Of a stretch of 64,000 nt of DNA, positions 26,183 to 34,815 are shown in pieces. This DNA comes from Mycobacterium sp. E3198 (GTDB lineage Bacteria; Actinomycetota; Actinomycetes; Mycobacteriales; Mycobacteriaceae). The notes beneath the pieces are model-generated. The model was not told the DNA's origin and did no database searches. It saw nothing but the letters and a program-made list of their open reading frames with translations. Location: contig NZ_LZIS01000123.1 in assembly GCF_001667015.1 (NCBI RefSeq), positions 1-64,000 on the forward strand, read 5' to 3'. Position numbers and translations under genes: made by a program. Every line of letters begins with the position of its first letter. Position 1 is the first letter of the stretch.

Positions 26183-26192
26183 TGTCTGGACA
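26183..26192. promoter_or_regulatory. HutC/GntR-type operator, copy 1
   Basis: The decamer TGTCTGGACA is an inverted repeat (TGTC/GACA, 2-nt centre) and fits the HutC-subfamily consensus GT-N-TA-N-AC with one change. It lies 51 bp upstream of the leftward SDR start, next to a second GTCC-containing element at 26215. The regulator gene at 27963 is of the HutC type. Confidence 0.65.
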
Positions 26193-26278
26193 AAATATCG
26201 CGTTCTGTCCTTTGGAGAACACTATTCCCATCGGTGGAGCCGGCTGTCAAGGCCGAGGTGAGGCCGGTTAATGCCTAT

Positions 26279-26288
26279 TGTCTGGACT
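26279..26288. promoter_or_regulatory. HutC/GntR-type operator, copy 2
   Basis: TGTCTGGACT repeats copy 1 at nine of ten positions, including the preceding T (TTGTCTGGAC in both). It lies 56 bp upstream of the SMP-30 start, so each divergent operon has one copy near its start, as expected for autoregulated control by the GntR protein encoded in the rightward operon. Confidence 0.65.
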
Positions 26289-26343
26289 AGAAGGAATTGA
26301 TAACGTCCAGCTCAATCGGCGGACGGAAGGACCTCGGCAGCGC

Positions 26344-27963
26344 ATGTCCATTGCACGGGCCAACTCCACGCAGCCCTCGCGCTATCCGGTGGCGCAGCCA
26401 CTCGAGGCGGCCGAAGGGTGGGAGATCGACCGGATCACCGCGCCCAGCCGGTTGTTCGGCGCCAATGGCCTGCGCACCGGCCCGGACGGTCGCATTTACA
26501 TCGCCCAGGTGACCGGCAGCCAGATCAGCGCGCTCGATCACCGCACCGGGGAGTTGACAACCGCCAGCCCCAAGGGCGGCGACATCGTCGCGCCGGACGA
26601 CGTCGCGTTCGACCCCGGCGGCAACCTCTATGCCACCGAGGTGATGGACGGCCGGGTCAGCGTGCGTGACACCGGCGGTCGAACGCGAGTGCTGCGCAAC
26701 GACGTGCCGTCGGCCAACGGCATCACCTTCCATCGGGGCCGGTTGTTCGTCGGGGAATGCCGCGAGGGCGGGCGGCTGCTGGAGTTCGACTTGGCGGGTG
26801 GACCGCCGCGGGTGCTCCTGGAAAGCGTGCCGTCGCCGAACGCGATGGAGGTCGGGCCGGATGGGCTGCTCTACTTCCCGGTGATGGGGGCCAACGAAAT
26901 CTGGCGCGTGGACCCCGACGGCGGCGAGCCGCAGTGTGTCGCAAGCGATCTCGGCGTCCCCGACTCGGTCAAGTTCGACGCACACGGCCACATCGTCTCG
27001 ACGCAGGTGGCCAGCGGGCAGGTGCTGCGCATCGATCCCCGCAACGGCGAACAGCGTCTGCTCGCCCAACTCAATCCCGGGCTGGACAACTGCACCTTCG
27101 TCGGCGACCGGCTGTTCGTATCCAACTTCACCGGCGAGATCACCGAGGTAACGCCAAACGGCACAACGCGATCCGTGCTTCCGGGCGGCCTCAACTGGCC
27201 GCTGGACCTGGCGGTGGGCCACGACGGCCGGCTGTACATCGCCGACGGCACCTACTTCTACACCGTCCTGCCCGATGGCTCCCTGCACACGGTGGGAATG
27301 CTGTTCAGCCCCGGCTATCCCGGCTTCCTGCGGGGAGTCGTATCGAGCGGACCCGGCGAGTTCGTCGTCACGACGTCCGGCGGCCAGGTCGCCCGTTACC
27401 GGCCGGAGGCGAGCGAAACCGACGTGCTGGCCGACGGTTTCGACCAGCTCTATGGCGTCGCCCTGAGTCCGAGCGGCGTGGTCTTCGCTGAGTTGGGTAC
27501 GGGCCGGCTGCTGTCGCTGCGCGCGGGGGGCATCGAAGTGCTGGCGACCGGTCTGCGCGATCCCGTCGGTGTCGCGGTGGGCCCGGATGGGGCCTGCCTG
27601 GTGGCGGAGGCCGCCGCCGGACGGGTGGTCAGGGTGGCCGGGTCGCGGGTCGACACCGCGGTCGCCGACCTGCAACGCCCCCAGGGCATTTGCGTGCGCG
27701 ACGGCGTCCTCTACGTCGTCGATGCCGGCGCGAAGGAGTTGATCGCGTTCGATATGGACGGCGGGATCCGGCAGACCGTCGCATCGGGCCTACCGGTCGG
27801 CCCGCCGCCGGGCGTGGTGCCCAAACCGCTGAAAGGCATGCCGCCGTTTTCCGGTCCGCAGGGCCCGTTCGCCGGCGTCGCCGCCGCCGATGGGACTCTC
27901 TATGTCTCGGCCGATGGTGACGGCAGCGTCCTGGCAGTGCGCCGGTCCCGGGACGGCCGCTGA
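26344..27963 (+). CDS. SMP-30/gluconolactonase-type beta-propeller lactonase
   Basis: 539-residue protein made of repeated D-G-x-L/I-Y-x-A/V-D beta-propeller blades (G-P-D-G-R-I-Y-I-A; G-P-D-G-L-L-Y-F-P; H-D-G-R-L-Y-I-A-D-G; R-D-G-V-L-Y-V-V-D-A). This is about twice the length of a usual 300-residue gluconolactonase, suggesting two propellers in tandem. No signal peptide, so cytoplasmic. ATG 26344 follows GGAAGGA. It overlaps the GntR gene by 1 bp (TGATG). SMP-30 proteins are metal-dependent lactone hydrolases; here it may open the lactone formed by the Baeyer-Villiger enzyme. NHL or YncE-like non-enzymatic function is the alternative. Confidence 0.8.
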   Translation: MSIARANSTQPSRYPVAQPLEAAEGWEIDRITAPSRLFGANGLRTGPDGRIYIAQVTGSQISALDHRTGELTTASPKGGDIVAPDDVAFDPGGNLYATEVMDGRVSVRDTGGRTRVLRNDVPSANGITFHRGRLFVGECREGGRLLEFDLAGGPPRVLLESVPSPNAMEVGPDGLLYFPVMGANEIWRVDPDGGEPQCVASDLGVPDSVKFDAHGHIVSTQVASGQVLRIDPRNGEQRLLAQLNPGLDNCTFVGDRLFVSNFTGEITEVTPNGTTRSVLPGGLNWPLDLAVGHDGRLYIADGTYFYTVLPDGSLHTVGMLFSPGYPGFLRGVVSSGPGEFVVTTSGGQVARYRPEASETDVLADGFDQLYGVALSPSGVVFAELGTGRLLSLRAGGIEVLATGLRDPVGVAVGPDGACLVAEAAAGRVVRVAGSRVDTAVADLQRPQGICVRDGVLYVVDAGAKELIAFDMDGGIRQTVASGLPVGPPPGVVPKPLKGMPPFSGPQGPFAGVAAADGTLYVSADGDGSVLAVRRSRDGR

Positions 27964-28709
27964 TGTCGCAAGCCCTCTCCAGCGAGCATCGCTACTTACA
28001 GATCGCGCGCACGCTGCGCAAGGAGATCGTCGACGGCGTGTATCCGGTGGGCTCGCAGCTACCGACCGAACACCAACTGTGCGAGCGATTCGCGGTCAGC
28101 CGGTACACGGTCCGCGAAGCGCTGCGCCGGCTGCGCGAGGACAACCTCGTCGCGTCGCGGCCCCGCGCGGGCACCCGCGTGGTGCCCCGGCCGGCGTCCA
28201 GTTCCTATGCGCAGGAGACGATGTCGATCGACGACCTGCTCGCGTTCGCCTCCGGTGCGCAGTTGACCATCGAGTCCAACGAGATGGTGACGACCGATGA
28301 CGAACTGGCCGCGCGGACCGGGCTGCAGGTCGGCACTCAGTGGCTGACGGTGCGGGGCTACCGGCGGGCCGACGGGGCGCCGGTGCCCCTGTGCCGAACG
28401 GAGTACTACATCAACCGCACGTTCGCCGCGGTCGGCAGGCTGCTACAACGCCACACCGGGCCGATTTTTCCGCTGATCGAGGACCTGTTCGGCGTGAGCA
28501 TCGCCGAGTTGCGCCAGGAAATCGCCGCGGTGCTGCTCCCGCGCGAGCTGGCCGACGGTCTCGGAGTCGAGGCGGGCACGGCGGCGCTGCAGATGCGCCG
28601 CACGTACAAGACCTCCGACGGGGAGGTCGCTCAGGTGACGATCAACACTCACCTCTCGTCGAGCTTTCGGTATGCGATGACCATGCGCCGCGTGAACGAT
28701 GCGGACTGA
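27963..28709 (+). CDS. GntR-family (HutC type) transcriptional regulator with UTRA domain
   Basis: 248-residue regulator. The winged HTH occupies about residues 8-75 with L-P-T-E-H-Q-L-C-E-R-F-A-V-S-R-Y-T-V-R-E-A-L-R-R-L and the wing R-P-R-A-G-T-R-V-V. Residues about 95-240 form a UTRA effector domain (V-R-G-Y-R-R-A-D-G-A-P-V-P-L-C-R-T-E-Y-Y-I). HutC-type proteins bind GT-N-TA-N-AC sites and release on binding a pathway metabolite. Two such sites lie in the divergent promoter upstream. It is the second gene of the rightward operon, which suggests autoregulation of the whole island. Confidence 0.9.
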   Translation: MSQALSSEHRYLQIARTLRKEIVDGVYPVGSQLPTEHQLCERFAVSRYTVREALRRLREDNLVASRPRAGTRVVPRPASSSYAQETMSIDDLLAFASGAQLTIESNEMVTTDDELAARTGLQVGTQWLTVRGYRRADGAPVPLCRTEYYINRTFAAVGRLLQRHTGPIFPLIEDLFGVSIAELRQEIAAVLLPRELADGLGVEAGTAALQMRRTYKTSDGEVAQVTINTHLSSSFRYAMTMRRVNDAD

Positions 28710-28718
28710 GGTGAAGCG

Positions 28719-30317
28719 GTGATCGCCCCGGCGCACCGCGACGCAGTGCTCGCGGCCGATGCCTACCGGCGGGGGTTGTGGGTGCACACCACGCTGGCCG
28801 ATTCGTTGCGCGCGGCGGCGGAGGCCGCACCACGGCGAACGGTGTTGGTGGACCGGGACACTCGGCTGGACTGCGCCACGCTCTATCGCGAGGCCACCGG
28901 GCTCGCGGCCGCCCTGCTGGCGCGGATGCCCGTCGGCAGTGTCGTGTCGTTCATGCTGCCGAACTGGCACGAGACCGCCGTGATCTACCTGGCCGCGACG
29001 CTGGCCGGGATGGTGGTGAACCCGATCCTGCCGTCGCTGCGCGACCATGACCTGCGTGTGATCCTCGAAGACGCCGAAACCGCAATGGTCTTCATCCCGC
29101 ACCGGTTCGGCGGGCACGACTACGCGGCGATGCTGCAGCGCGTCACCGCCGCGATGCGCCCGGCCCCCGAAGTGGTGGTGCTGCGCGGCGAACCCGGTCC
29201 CCACACGCCCTACCCGGCCCTGGTAAGGCATCAGCGGGGCCCCGCGGCGTTGCCGTCCCTGAACCCGGACGCCGTGCGGATGGTCCTCTACACCTCCGGC
29301 ACCACCGGCCGCCCCAAAGGCGTGCTGCACAGCCATAATTCGATGCACGCGCTGATCTGTCAGATCCGTGACAGCTGGGACATCGGTTCGGGCGACGCGT
29401 TCCTGGTCGGATCGCCGATCGCCCACATCGGCGGCTCGATCTATGCCTTCGAATGCCCGCTGCTGCTGGGCGCCACCGCGGTGCTGATGGACCGCTGGGA
29501 TCCCGCCGCGGCCGTGGCGCTGATGAATGCCGAGCGGTGCACCCACATGGCCGGGGCCACGCCGTTCCTGCAGCAGCTGTTGTCGGCCGCCGAGCACGCC
29601 GGCACGCGACTGCCCGACCTGAGGGTGTTCATCTGCGGCGGCGCCGCCGTATCGCCCTCGCTGATCCGCCGCGCCACCGAGTATTTCACCCAAGCGGTGG
29701 TCACCCGGGTGTACGGCTGCACGGAGGTGCCCGTGGCGACGGTCGGCGCACCCCGACGCGACGAAGCCCAGCAGGCCGCAGCGACCGACGGGAGGCCCGG
29801 CATCGCCGAGATCAGGCTCACCGCGCATGAAGCCGCGCCGCCCGGCGACGGGGAAATCTGCGTGCGGGGCCCGCAGATGCTGCTGGGCTACCGGCATTCC
29901 GAGGACGACGCCGACGCGTTCGATGCGGCGGGGTTCTTCCGCACCGGAGACCTCGGACGCTGGGTCGATGACCAGTACCTCGTGGTGACCGGGCGGGCCA
30001 AGGACGTCATCATCCGCAACGGCGAGAACATCTCCGCCAAGGAAGTCGAGGACCTGCTCGCCGCGCACCCGGGCATCGCGGAGATCGCCGTCGTCGGGCT
30101 GCCCGACGAACGCACCGGGGAAAGGGCCTGCGCGGTGATCGTGCCCGCGGGCGCGGCGAGACCGGACGTCGCGAGCCTGCTTTCGCACCTCGAGAGCAGG
30201 GGCGTCGCGAAATTCAAAGCGCCGGAACAGGTCGTCATCTGGGAGGCGCTCCCGAAAAACGACGCCGGGAAGATACTCAAGCATCAGATCCGAGCCGCGC
30301 TGAGCGCCGCCGACTAA
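28719..30317 (+). CDS. Acyl-CoA synthetase (AMP-forming), FadD family
   Basis: 532-residue ANL-superfamily ligase. The P-loop reads [12 protein letters not shown], the adenine pocket V-Y-G-C-T-E-V, the hinge [15 protein letters not shown], and the A10 lysine [12 protein letters not shown] start 28719 follows GAGGTGA. It resembles cyclohexanecarboxylate/medium-chain type ligases. It activates a carboxylic acid of the island pathway, either as substrate entry or after lactone opening and oxidation. It follows the GntR gene by 9 bp and is followed by an SDR at 2 bp. Confidence 0.88.
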   Translation: MIAPAHRDAVLAADAYRRGLWVHTTLADSLRAAAEAAPRRTVLVDRDTRLDCATLYREATGLAAALLARMPVGSVVSFMLPNWHETAVIYLAATLAGMVVNPILPSLRDHDLRVILEDAETAMVFIPHRFGGHDYAAMLQRVTAAMRPAPEVVVLRGEPGPHTPYPALVRHQRGPAALPSLNPDAVRMVLYTSGTTGRPKGVLHSHNSMHALICQIRDSWDIGSGDAFLVGSPIAHIGGSIYAFECPLLLGATAVLMDRWDPAAAVALMNAERCTHMAGATPFLQQLLSAAEHAGTRLPDLRVFICGGAAVSPSLIRRATEYFTQAVVTRVYGCTEVPVATVGAPRRDEAQQAAATDGRPGIAEIRLTAHEAAPPGDGEICVRGPQMLLGYRHSEDDADAFDAAGFFRTGDLGRWVDDQYLVVTGRAKDVIIRNGENISAKEVEDLLAAHPGIAEIAVVGLPDERTGERACAVIVPAGAARPDVASLLSHLESRGVAKFKAPEQVVIWEALPKNDAGKILKHQIRAALSAAD

Positions 30318-30319
30318 GG

Positions 30320-31102
30320 ATGGGTGAGATGCAGGTTGCAATCGTCACGGGGGCCAGCAGCGGCATCGGCCTGGGCTGCGCCAAAAGGCTTGCCGAGCAG
30401 GGCATGGCGATCGTCGGCGCGGGCCGCGACGAGGGCCGCCTGGCCGAACTGGAAGCGGCCGTCGGCGATCCGGATCGCGTCGCGACGCTCGCGGTCGACC
30501 TGACCCACGACGACGCGCCGCAACGCATCGTGGATCTCGCGGTCTCTCGGTGGGGCCACATCGACTTCTTGATCAACAACGCCGGCGTCGGCAGCCCCAA
30601 GCCGCTGCACGAAACCGATGACGAAACCCTGGACTACTTCCTGGGTTTGATGCTGCGGGCGCCGTTTCGACTCGCGCGTGACGTGCTGCCCCATCTGCGG
30701 CCCGGCTCGGGAATTGTCAACATCACGTCCACCTTCGCCGTCATCGGCGGGCTGCGCGGCGGCGCCTATTCCGCCGCCAAGGGCGGCCTGACCGCCTTGA
30801 CCACGCACATCGCCTGCCAGTACGGGGCGTCGGGCATCCGCTGCAACGCCGTCGCTCCCGGTGTGACGATGACGCCCATGGTCGAGAAGCGCCTGGCGGA
30901 CGAGCGATTCCGCAAGATCAACACCGAGATGACCCCGCATCAGCGGTTGGGCACGATCGACGACATCGCCAGCACCGTCGCGTTCTTGTGCTCGCCGGGC
31001 GGAAGTTTCATCAATGGGCAAACGATCGTCGTCGACGGCGGCTGGAGCTCGACGAAGTATCTGTCGGAGTTCGCGCTGGCGTCGCAGTGGATCGCGCCAT
31101 GA
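30320..31102 (+). CDS. Short-chain dehydrogenase/reductase
   Basis: 260-residue classical SDR with [20 protein letters not shown] active Ser region, Y-S-A-A-K and V-D-G-G-W. The annotated ATG at 30320 is 2 bp after the ligase stop; a second ATG 9 bp later, with a GGATGGGTGAG region upstream, is an equally good start. Part of the rightward operon. Alcohol/ketone interconversion in the island pathway is likely; cofactor preference (NAD or NADP) is not evident because the residue after the second strand reads G-A-G-R-D. Confidence 0.87.
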   Translation: MGEMQVAIVTGASSGIGLGCAKRLAEQGMAIVGAGRDEGRLAELEAAVGDPDRVATLAVDLTHDDAPQRIVDLAVSRWGHIDFLINNAGVGSPKPLHETDDETLDYFLGLMLRAPFRLARDVLPHLRPGSGIVNITSTFAVIGGLRGGAYSAAKGGLTALTTHIACQYGASGIRCNAVAPGVTMTPMVEKRLADERFRKINTEMTPHQRLGTIDDIASTVAFLCSPGGSFINGQTIVVDGGWSSTKYLSEFALASQWIAP

Positions 31103-31121
31103 ACCCGTCGAGGAGGTCGCA

Positions 31122-32282
31122 ATGAAGTGTCGCGCCGCTGTGATCCGCGGGGTCGGCAGGGAGTGGGAGATTCACGACATCGAGCTCGACCCGCCCCGGG
31201 GCGGCGAGGTCCTGGTGCGGATGGCCGTCGCCGGAGTCTGTCACTCCGACGATCACCTGTTCACCGGTGATGTGGTGCCGACGCCGGAGGCGCTGGCCGC
31301 GAGCGGTCAGCCGGCACCGGACTGGTTTCCGCTCCTCGGGGGCCACGAGGGTGCGGGCGTCGTCGAAGAGGTCGGGCCTGGCGTGACGACGGTGCGGCCC
31401 GGGGACCGCGTGGCGCTGTCGTTCATTCCCGCGTGCGGCAATTGCCGGTTTTGCGTGAACGGTCAGAGCTACATCTGCGATATCGGTGCGAGCCTGTTCA
31501 CCAAGGAGATGCCGACCGACGGCACGTGCCGCCGGCACCTGGGTGACGAAAACCTGTTGGCTTATGGGCAACTCGGCACGTTCGCCGAATATGCGGTGCT
31601 GTCTGAGCGGTCGGTCATCAAGATCGACGACGCGACTCCGTTCCACGCCGCCTCCCTCGTGTCGTGCGGTGTCAGCACCGGCTGGGGATCGGCGACGATA
31701 TCGGCGGGCACCGAGCCCGGCGACACCGTCGTCGTGATCGGCACCGGTGGCGTTGGGATGAACGCCCTGCAGGGTGCGCGCGCCGTCGGCGCGAAATATG
31801 TCGTGGCCGTCGATCCCGTTGAATCCAAGCGGGATTCGGCGAAGTTCTTCGGTGCCACGCATACCGTCGCCTCCGCCGAGGAGGCGATGCCGTTGGTCAA
31901 CGAGATCACCGCGGGCGTCATGGCCGACCGGGTGGTCGTCTGCCCCGGCGTCGTGCGCGCGGAGCTGATCCCGTTGGCGATGTCGCTGCTGCGCAAGGGC
32001 GGGATCTGCGTGCTCACCGGCATCACCCCGTTCACCGAGCCGCCGGTTCCGTTGGTGCTGCAGGAGATGACGCTGTCGGCCAAACAACTCAGGGGGGCGC
32101 TGTACGGCGGGATGAATCCCCGCACCAGCGTGCCTATGCTGCTGTCGTTGTATCAGGCCGGCGCGTTGAAGCTCGATGAGCTGGTCACCCGCCACTACCG
32201 GCTCGACGACATCAACGAGGCGTTCACGGACCTGCGGGACGGCCGCAACATTCGCGGCATCATCGAGTTCGGCGGCGCGTAG
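31122..32282 (+). CDS. Zinc-dependent alcohol dehydrogenase, NDMA/mycothiol-type class
   Basis: 386-residue zinc MDR alcohol dehydrogenase. Catalytic zinc ligands are in V-C-H-S-D-D and G-G-H-E-G-A-G; the structural zinc lobe C-G-N-C-R-F-C-V-N-G-Q-S-Y-I-C is intact; the Rossmann motif is G-T-G-G-V-G-M-N-A. An insertion D-W-F-P-L-L around residue 65 and the overall length match actinobacterial N,N-dimethyl-4-nitrosoaniline-dependent enzymes that keep NAD(H) tightly bound. Start ATG 31122 has GAGGAGG upstream. Last gene of the rightward operon. It may oxidise the hydroxyacid released from the lactone. Confidence 0.9.
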   Translation: MKCRAAVIRGVGREWEIHDIELDPPRGGEVLVRMAVAGVCHSDDHLFTGDVVPTPEALAASGQPAPDWFPLLGGHEGAGVVEEVGPGVTTVRPGDRVALSFIPACGNCRFCVNGQSYICDIGASLFTKEMPTDGTCRRHLGDENLLAYGQLGTFAEYAVLSERSVIKIDDATPFHAASLVSCGVSTGWGSATISAGTEPGDTVVVIGTGGVGMNALQGARAVGAKYVVAVDPVESKRDSAKFFGATHTVASAEEAMPLVNEITAGVMADRVVVCPGVVRAELIPLAMSLLRKGGICVLTGITPFTEPPVPLVLQEMTLSAKQLRGALYGGMNPRTSVPMLLSLYQAGALKLDELVTRHYRLDDINEAFTDLRDGRNIRGIIEFGGA

Positions 32283-32341
32283 TGGCGATCGTGAGCGCGG
32301 CGTCGCCGGGTGAAACGGGTCGCCACCATCAGGACCCGCTA

Positions 32342-32803
32342 TCAGCGGGTTTCGAAGTGGCGGCGGATGCCCGCCAGCATCTCGACGTGCGCCTTGACCG
32401 CCTCGCGCGCGGTGACCCCGGCCAGCGGCCGCGGTGCGGCGATCCGTATCCGCTCGGTGACCCGGGTGCCACCGTCGCTCGGCGCGAAGCTCACCGTCCC
32501 GCGCAAGCGCACCCCCGGTGACTGGTCGGCCTCCGTGGTCACGTCGCCGTCGGCGCGGACGTGCAGCCGCGCCCGGTAGGTGATCCGCATGGTGAACGGC
32601 CCCAACGGGATCCGGTCCACCACCCGGTAGCCCTGCAGGTAACCATCCGGCGTTTCGGTGCGCGAGGTGGCCTGCACGGACACGATCAGCGGGTGCACGA
32701 GCTTGATGTTGTCCAGGTCGACGTAGAAATCGCGGACGTCGTCCGGCGGCGCGGGCACGAGTTCGCTCAGCGTCTTTTCGGTGTGGCTGACCCACCAGCT
32801 CAT
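32342..32803 (-). CDS. SRPBCC (polyketide cyclase/START-like) protein
   Basis: 153-residue helix-grip protein: W-V-S-H-T-E-K-T, a long helix P-P-D-D-V-R-D-F-Y-V-D-L, five to six antiparallel strands and a C-terminal amphipathic helix. Members bind hydrophobic ligands in the cavity. Start ATG 32803 overlaps the rhomboid protease stop by ATGA, so it is co-translated with it rather than part of the catabolic island, from which it is convergent. Ligand unknown. Confidence 0.8.
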   Translation of the reverse strand: MSWWVSHTEKTLSELVPAPPDDVRDFYVDLDNIKLVHPLIVSVQATSRTETPDGYLQGYRVVDRIPLGPFTMRITYRARLHVRADGDVTTEADQSPGVRLRGTVSFAPSDGGTRVTERIRIAAPRPLAGVTAREAVKAHVEMLAGIRRHFETR

Positions 32804-33648
32804 TGGTACAACTCCGCGACGAGAACGCCTGTGCGCCACCAGACCAACGCGACCAGCACGCCCAGCACCAGCACGCTCGCCGCGGCCTGGACCAGGCTGC
32901 GCACTTGCTTCGGCGGGTAGACATAGGCCGCGGCGACCACGACACCGGTAACGAGCCCGCCCAGGTGCCCCTGCCAGCTGATCGCGGGGGCGACGAACGT
33001 GAAGACCAGGTTGATCGCGATGACCACGACGACCCAGCGGACGTCGAGGGCCAGCCGCTTCCCGACCACGAACGTGGCGCCGAAAAGGCCGAAGATCGCG
33101 CCCGACGCGCCCGCCGTCGCGGAGTTCGTCGTCAGCAGGTAGACCAGGACCGAGCCGCCCAGCCCGCTCAGCGCGTACAGCGCCCCGAATCGCAGTCGGC
33201 CCAGCCAGCTTTCGAGCGCCGGTCCCACGACGTACAGCGCCCACATGTTCAGCAGCAGATGCATCGCGCCGTAGTGCAGGAACGCCGAGGTCACCAGGCG
33301 GTACAGCTGGCCGTCCGCGACGGCCGGCGACCACAGGGAGAGCTGCTTCTCCAAATTCCCCACCGCCAGCTGCGCGATGAACACCGCCACGTTCACGGCG
33401 ATGAGTGCGTAGGTGACCACCGGCGCGCCCGATCGCTGCCGCCCGCCGAAACGCGTCCGCGGTTGCCGGATGGTTCGGGCCCCCTCCTGCACGCATTCCA
33501 CACACTGGTGACCGACCGCGGCGCTGCGCATGCAGTCCGCGCAGATGTAGCGTTCGCAGCGGTTGCAGCGGAGGTAGGTGCGGCGTCCGGGATGCCGGTA
33601 GCAACTCGGGGCCTCGGCCGGCGACTCCGGCGCGCTGGGTCCGCTCAT
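32800..33648 (-). CDS. Rhomboid-family intramembrane serine protease with N-terminal zinc finger (Rv0110-like)
   Basis: 282-residue membrane protease, ortholog of Rv0110. The first 60 residues hold a B-box-like zinc-binding segment with Cys/His pairs: C-Y-R-H-P, L-R-C-N-R-C-E-R-Y-I-C-A-D-C and G-H-Q-C-V-E-C. Then six or seven TM helices: the rhomboid signature H-L-L-L-N-M-W-A-L, the catalytic Ser in A-G-A-S-G-A-I-F-G and the catalytic His in W-Q-G-H-L-G-G. Both catalytic residues are present. Substrate unknown. Followed with ATGA overlap by the SRPBCC gene. Divergent from the NTF2-like gene, 77 bp away. Confidence 0.92.
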   Translation of the reverse strand: MSGPSAPESPAEAPSCYRHPGRRTYLRCNRCERYICADCMRSAAVGHQCVECVQEGARTIRQPRTRFGGRQRSGAPVVTYALIAVNVAVFIAQLAVGNLEKQLSLWSPAVADGQLYRLVTSAFLHYGAMHLLLNMWALYVVGPALESWLGRLRFGALYALSGLGGSVLVYLLTTNSATAGASGAIFGLFGATFVVGKRLALDVRWVVVVIAINLVFTFVAPAISWQGHLGGLVTGVVVAAAYVYPPKQVRSLVQAAASVLVLGVLVALVWWRTGVLVAELYQ

Positions 33649-33725
33649 CGGATCATTCTCACCCGGTTCACCGTATTTCGCGGGCCCCGACGGTGCCTTA
33701 CTGTGTTTTTCGTGGAGTCACCGAC

Positions 33726-34088
33726 GTGACTGGAGTTGTCGAGCGCTACCTGGACTGCCTGGCCGCACACGATTGGGACGGCCTGGCCGCAACGATCGCC
33801 GACGAGGGCTTGGTCCGTGAGGGCCCGTTCTGCGACGTCGTCGAGGGCAAGCAACACTACGTCGCCTACTTGCGCAAGGTGTGCACCACGCTGCAGGGCC
33901 ACCGGCTGCAGGTGCAGCGGGTCTCGCACGTCGACTCCCGGGTGTCCTACGCGGAGCTGACCGAGGCGTTCGAGATCGACGGCGTGGCCGCGACGTGGCC
34001 CGAATGCATCCTTTTCGAGCAGGGCGGCGACGGCCTGATCTCTCACGTCAGCGTGTTCTTCAAGCAGCCCGGGGCCGCCCCGAGTTAG
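33726..34088 (+). CDS. NTF2-like/SnoaL-type small protein
   Basis: 120-residue cone-fold protein: V-V-E-R-Y-L-D-C-L-A-A-H-D-W-D-G-L-A-A-T-I-A-D-E-G-L-V-R-E-G-P-F is the standard NTF2-like start, and the end F-E-Q-G-G-D-G-L-I-S-H-V-S-V-F-F the standard end. GTG 33726 follows GTGGAG at suitable distance; an in-frame ATG 11 codons upstream has no ribosome binding site. Such proteins act as small isomerases, hydrolases or ligand binders. It occupies the place where M. tuberculosis carries PE_PGRS1. Confidence 0.78.
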   Translation: MTGVVERYLDCLAAHDWDGLAATIADEGLVREGPFCDVVEGKQHYVAYLRKVCTTLQGHRLQVQRVSHVDSRVSYAELTEAFEIDGVAATWPECILFEQGGDGLISHVSVFFKQPGAAPS

Positions 34089-34209
34089 GCGGTCGAGCGT
34101 CGACTTGTTGTCGGGGATTTCGGCGGCGGTTTCAAGCGGTCGATTCTTCAAACAACTCGACGTTCGACGCGCGAAGTGTTCCTTCCCTCGGTCCCGGAAT
34201 TGACCTAAC

Positions 34210-34443
34210 GTGTCATGGATGGAGGCGGACGGAACACCGGAGTCGGTGCCGGTCGAGAAATTGCACTCGGGCGACCCGATCACCGATTGTGGCCAGCGGT
34301 ACATCGTCCTCGAATCGAAAACCATCGGCGACAGCTGCGTGGTTCTCGAACTCGAGTCCAGGGTGGACCACCAGCTGCAGGTCATCGAGAAGTCTTTCCC
34401 GGCGGGCTACCAGGTGGGCCGGGCGAACCACCGGATCTTGTAG
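34210..34443 (+). CDS. Small conserved-looking protein upstream of ctpI (Rv0108c position)
   Basis: 77-residue protein, or 74 from the ATG at 34219. It contains V-P-V-E-K-L-H-S-G-D-P-I-T-D-C-G-Q-R-Y-I-V-L-E and S-C-V-V-L-E-L-E-S, a pattern of short beta strands reminiscent of a small barrel. The orientation and position match the small M. tuberculosis gene Rv0108c upstream of ctpI. No strong ribosome binding site. Function unknown. Codon use is GC-rich at third positions, supporting a real gene; the start is uncertain. Confidence 0.55.
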   Translation: MSWMEADGTPESVPVEKLHSGDPITDCGQRYIVLESKTIGDSCVVLELESRVDHQLQVIEKSFPAGYQVGRANHRIL

Positions 34444-34815
34444 CGGAATTCCCGCACCGCTTCTGCGCGCGTAGCCGGTCGACGGCTACCGCGCATTCGT
34501 GTTTCTGGGCGCCCGAATAACTGGCGGTATTCGAAATCGTCGTTCCGCCAACCCAGTTCGGCGGCCACGACGTACCCACCGTGACGCCTGTCAGTAGCCT
34601 GCCTCTCGACGCGCGAGTTTTCGCCCAGGTTTGGCGGTGCCCCAAGCCGGTAACCTTTCCGCAAGGAAGCGATTTGCACCCCCTGGTAACCGAGCGAATC
34701 CCGGCGCGCCGCGCTCGTCGGCGTCACCGTGTGCCGTCCGCGCAGCCCAGCTGTGGACAGGCCCGTGACGCGCCAGGATCATTAGGCGCGGTAGACGTAT
34801 GTGGAGGGTGACGGA
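34444..34815. other. 372-bp gap upstream of ctpI, no gene supported
   Basis: No open frame here has both a ribosome binding site and family-like sequence. Two GGTAACC boxes at about 34658-34666 and 34685-34692 flank a region that can form a small hairpin; significance unknown. The ctpI promoter should lie here. M. tuberculosis carries a PE_PGRS gene near this place, absent here. Confidence 0.55.

Noticed and set aside
34655..34695. Repeated GGTAACC boxes upstream of ctpI as a riboswitch
   Set aside because: No match to a riboswitch class I know; only a short possible hairpin.
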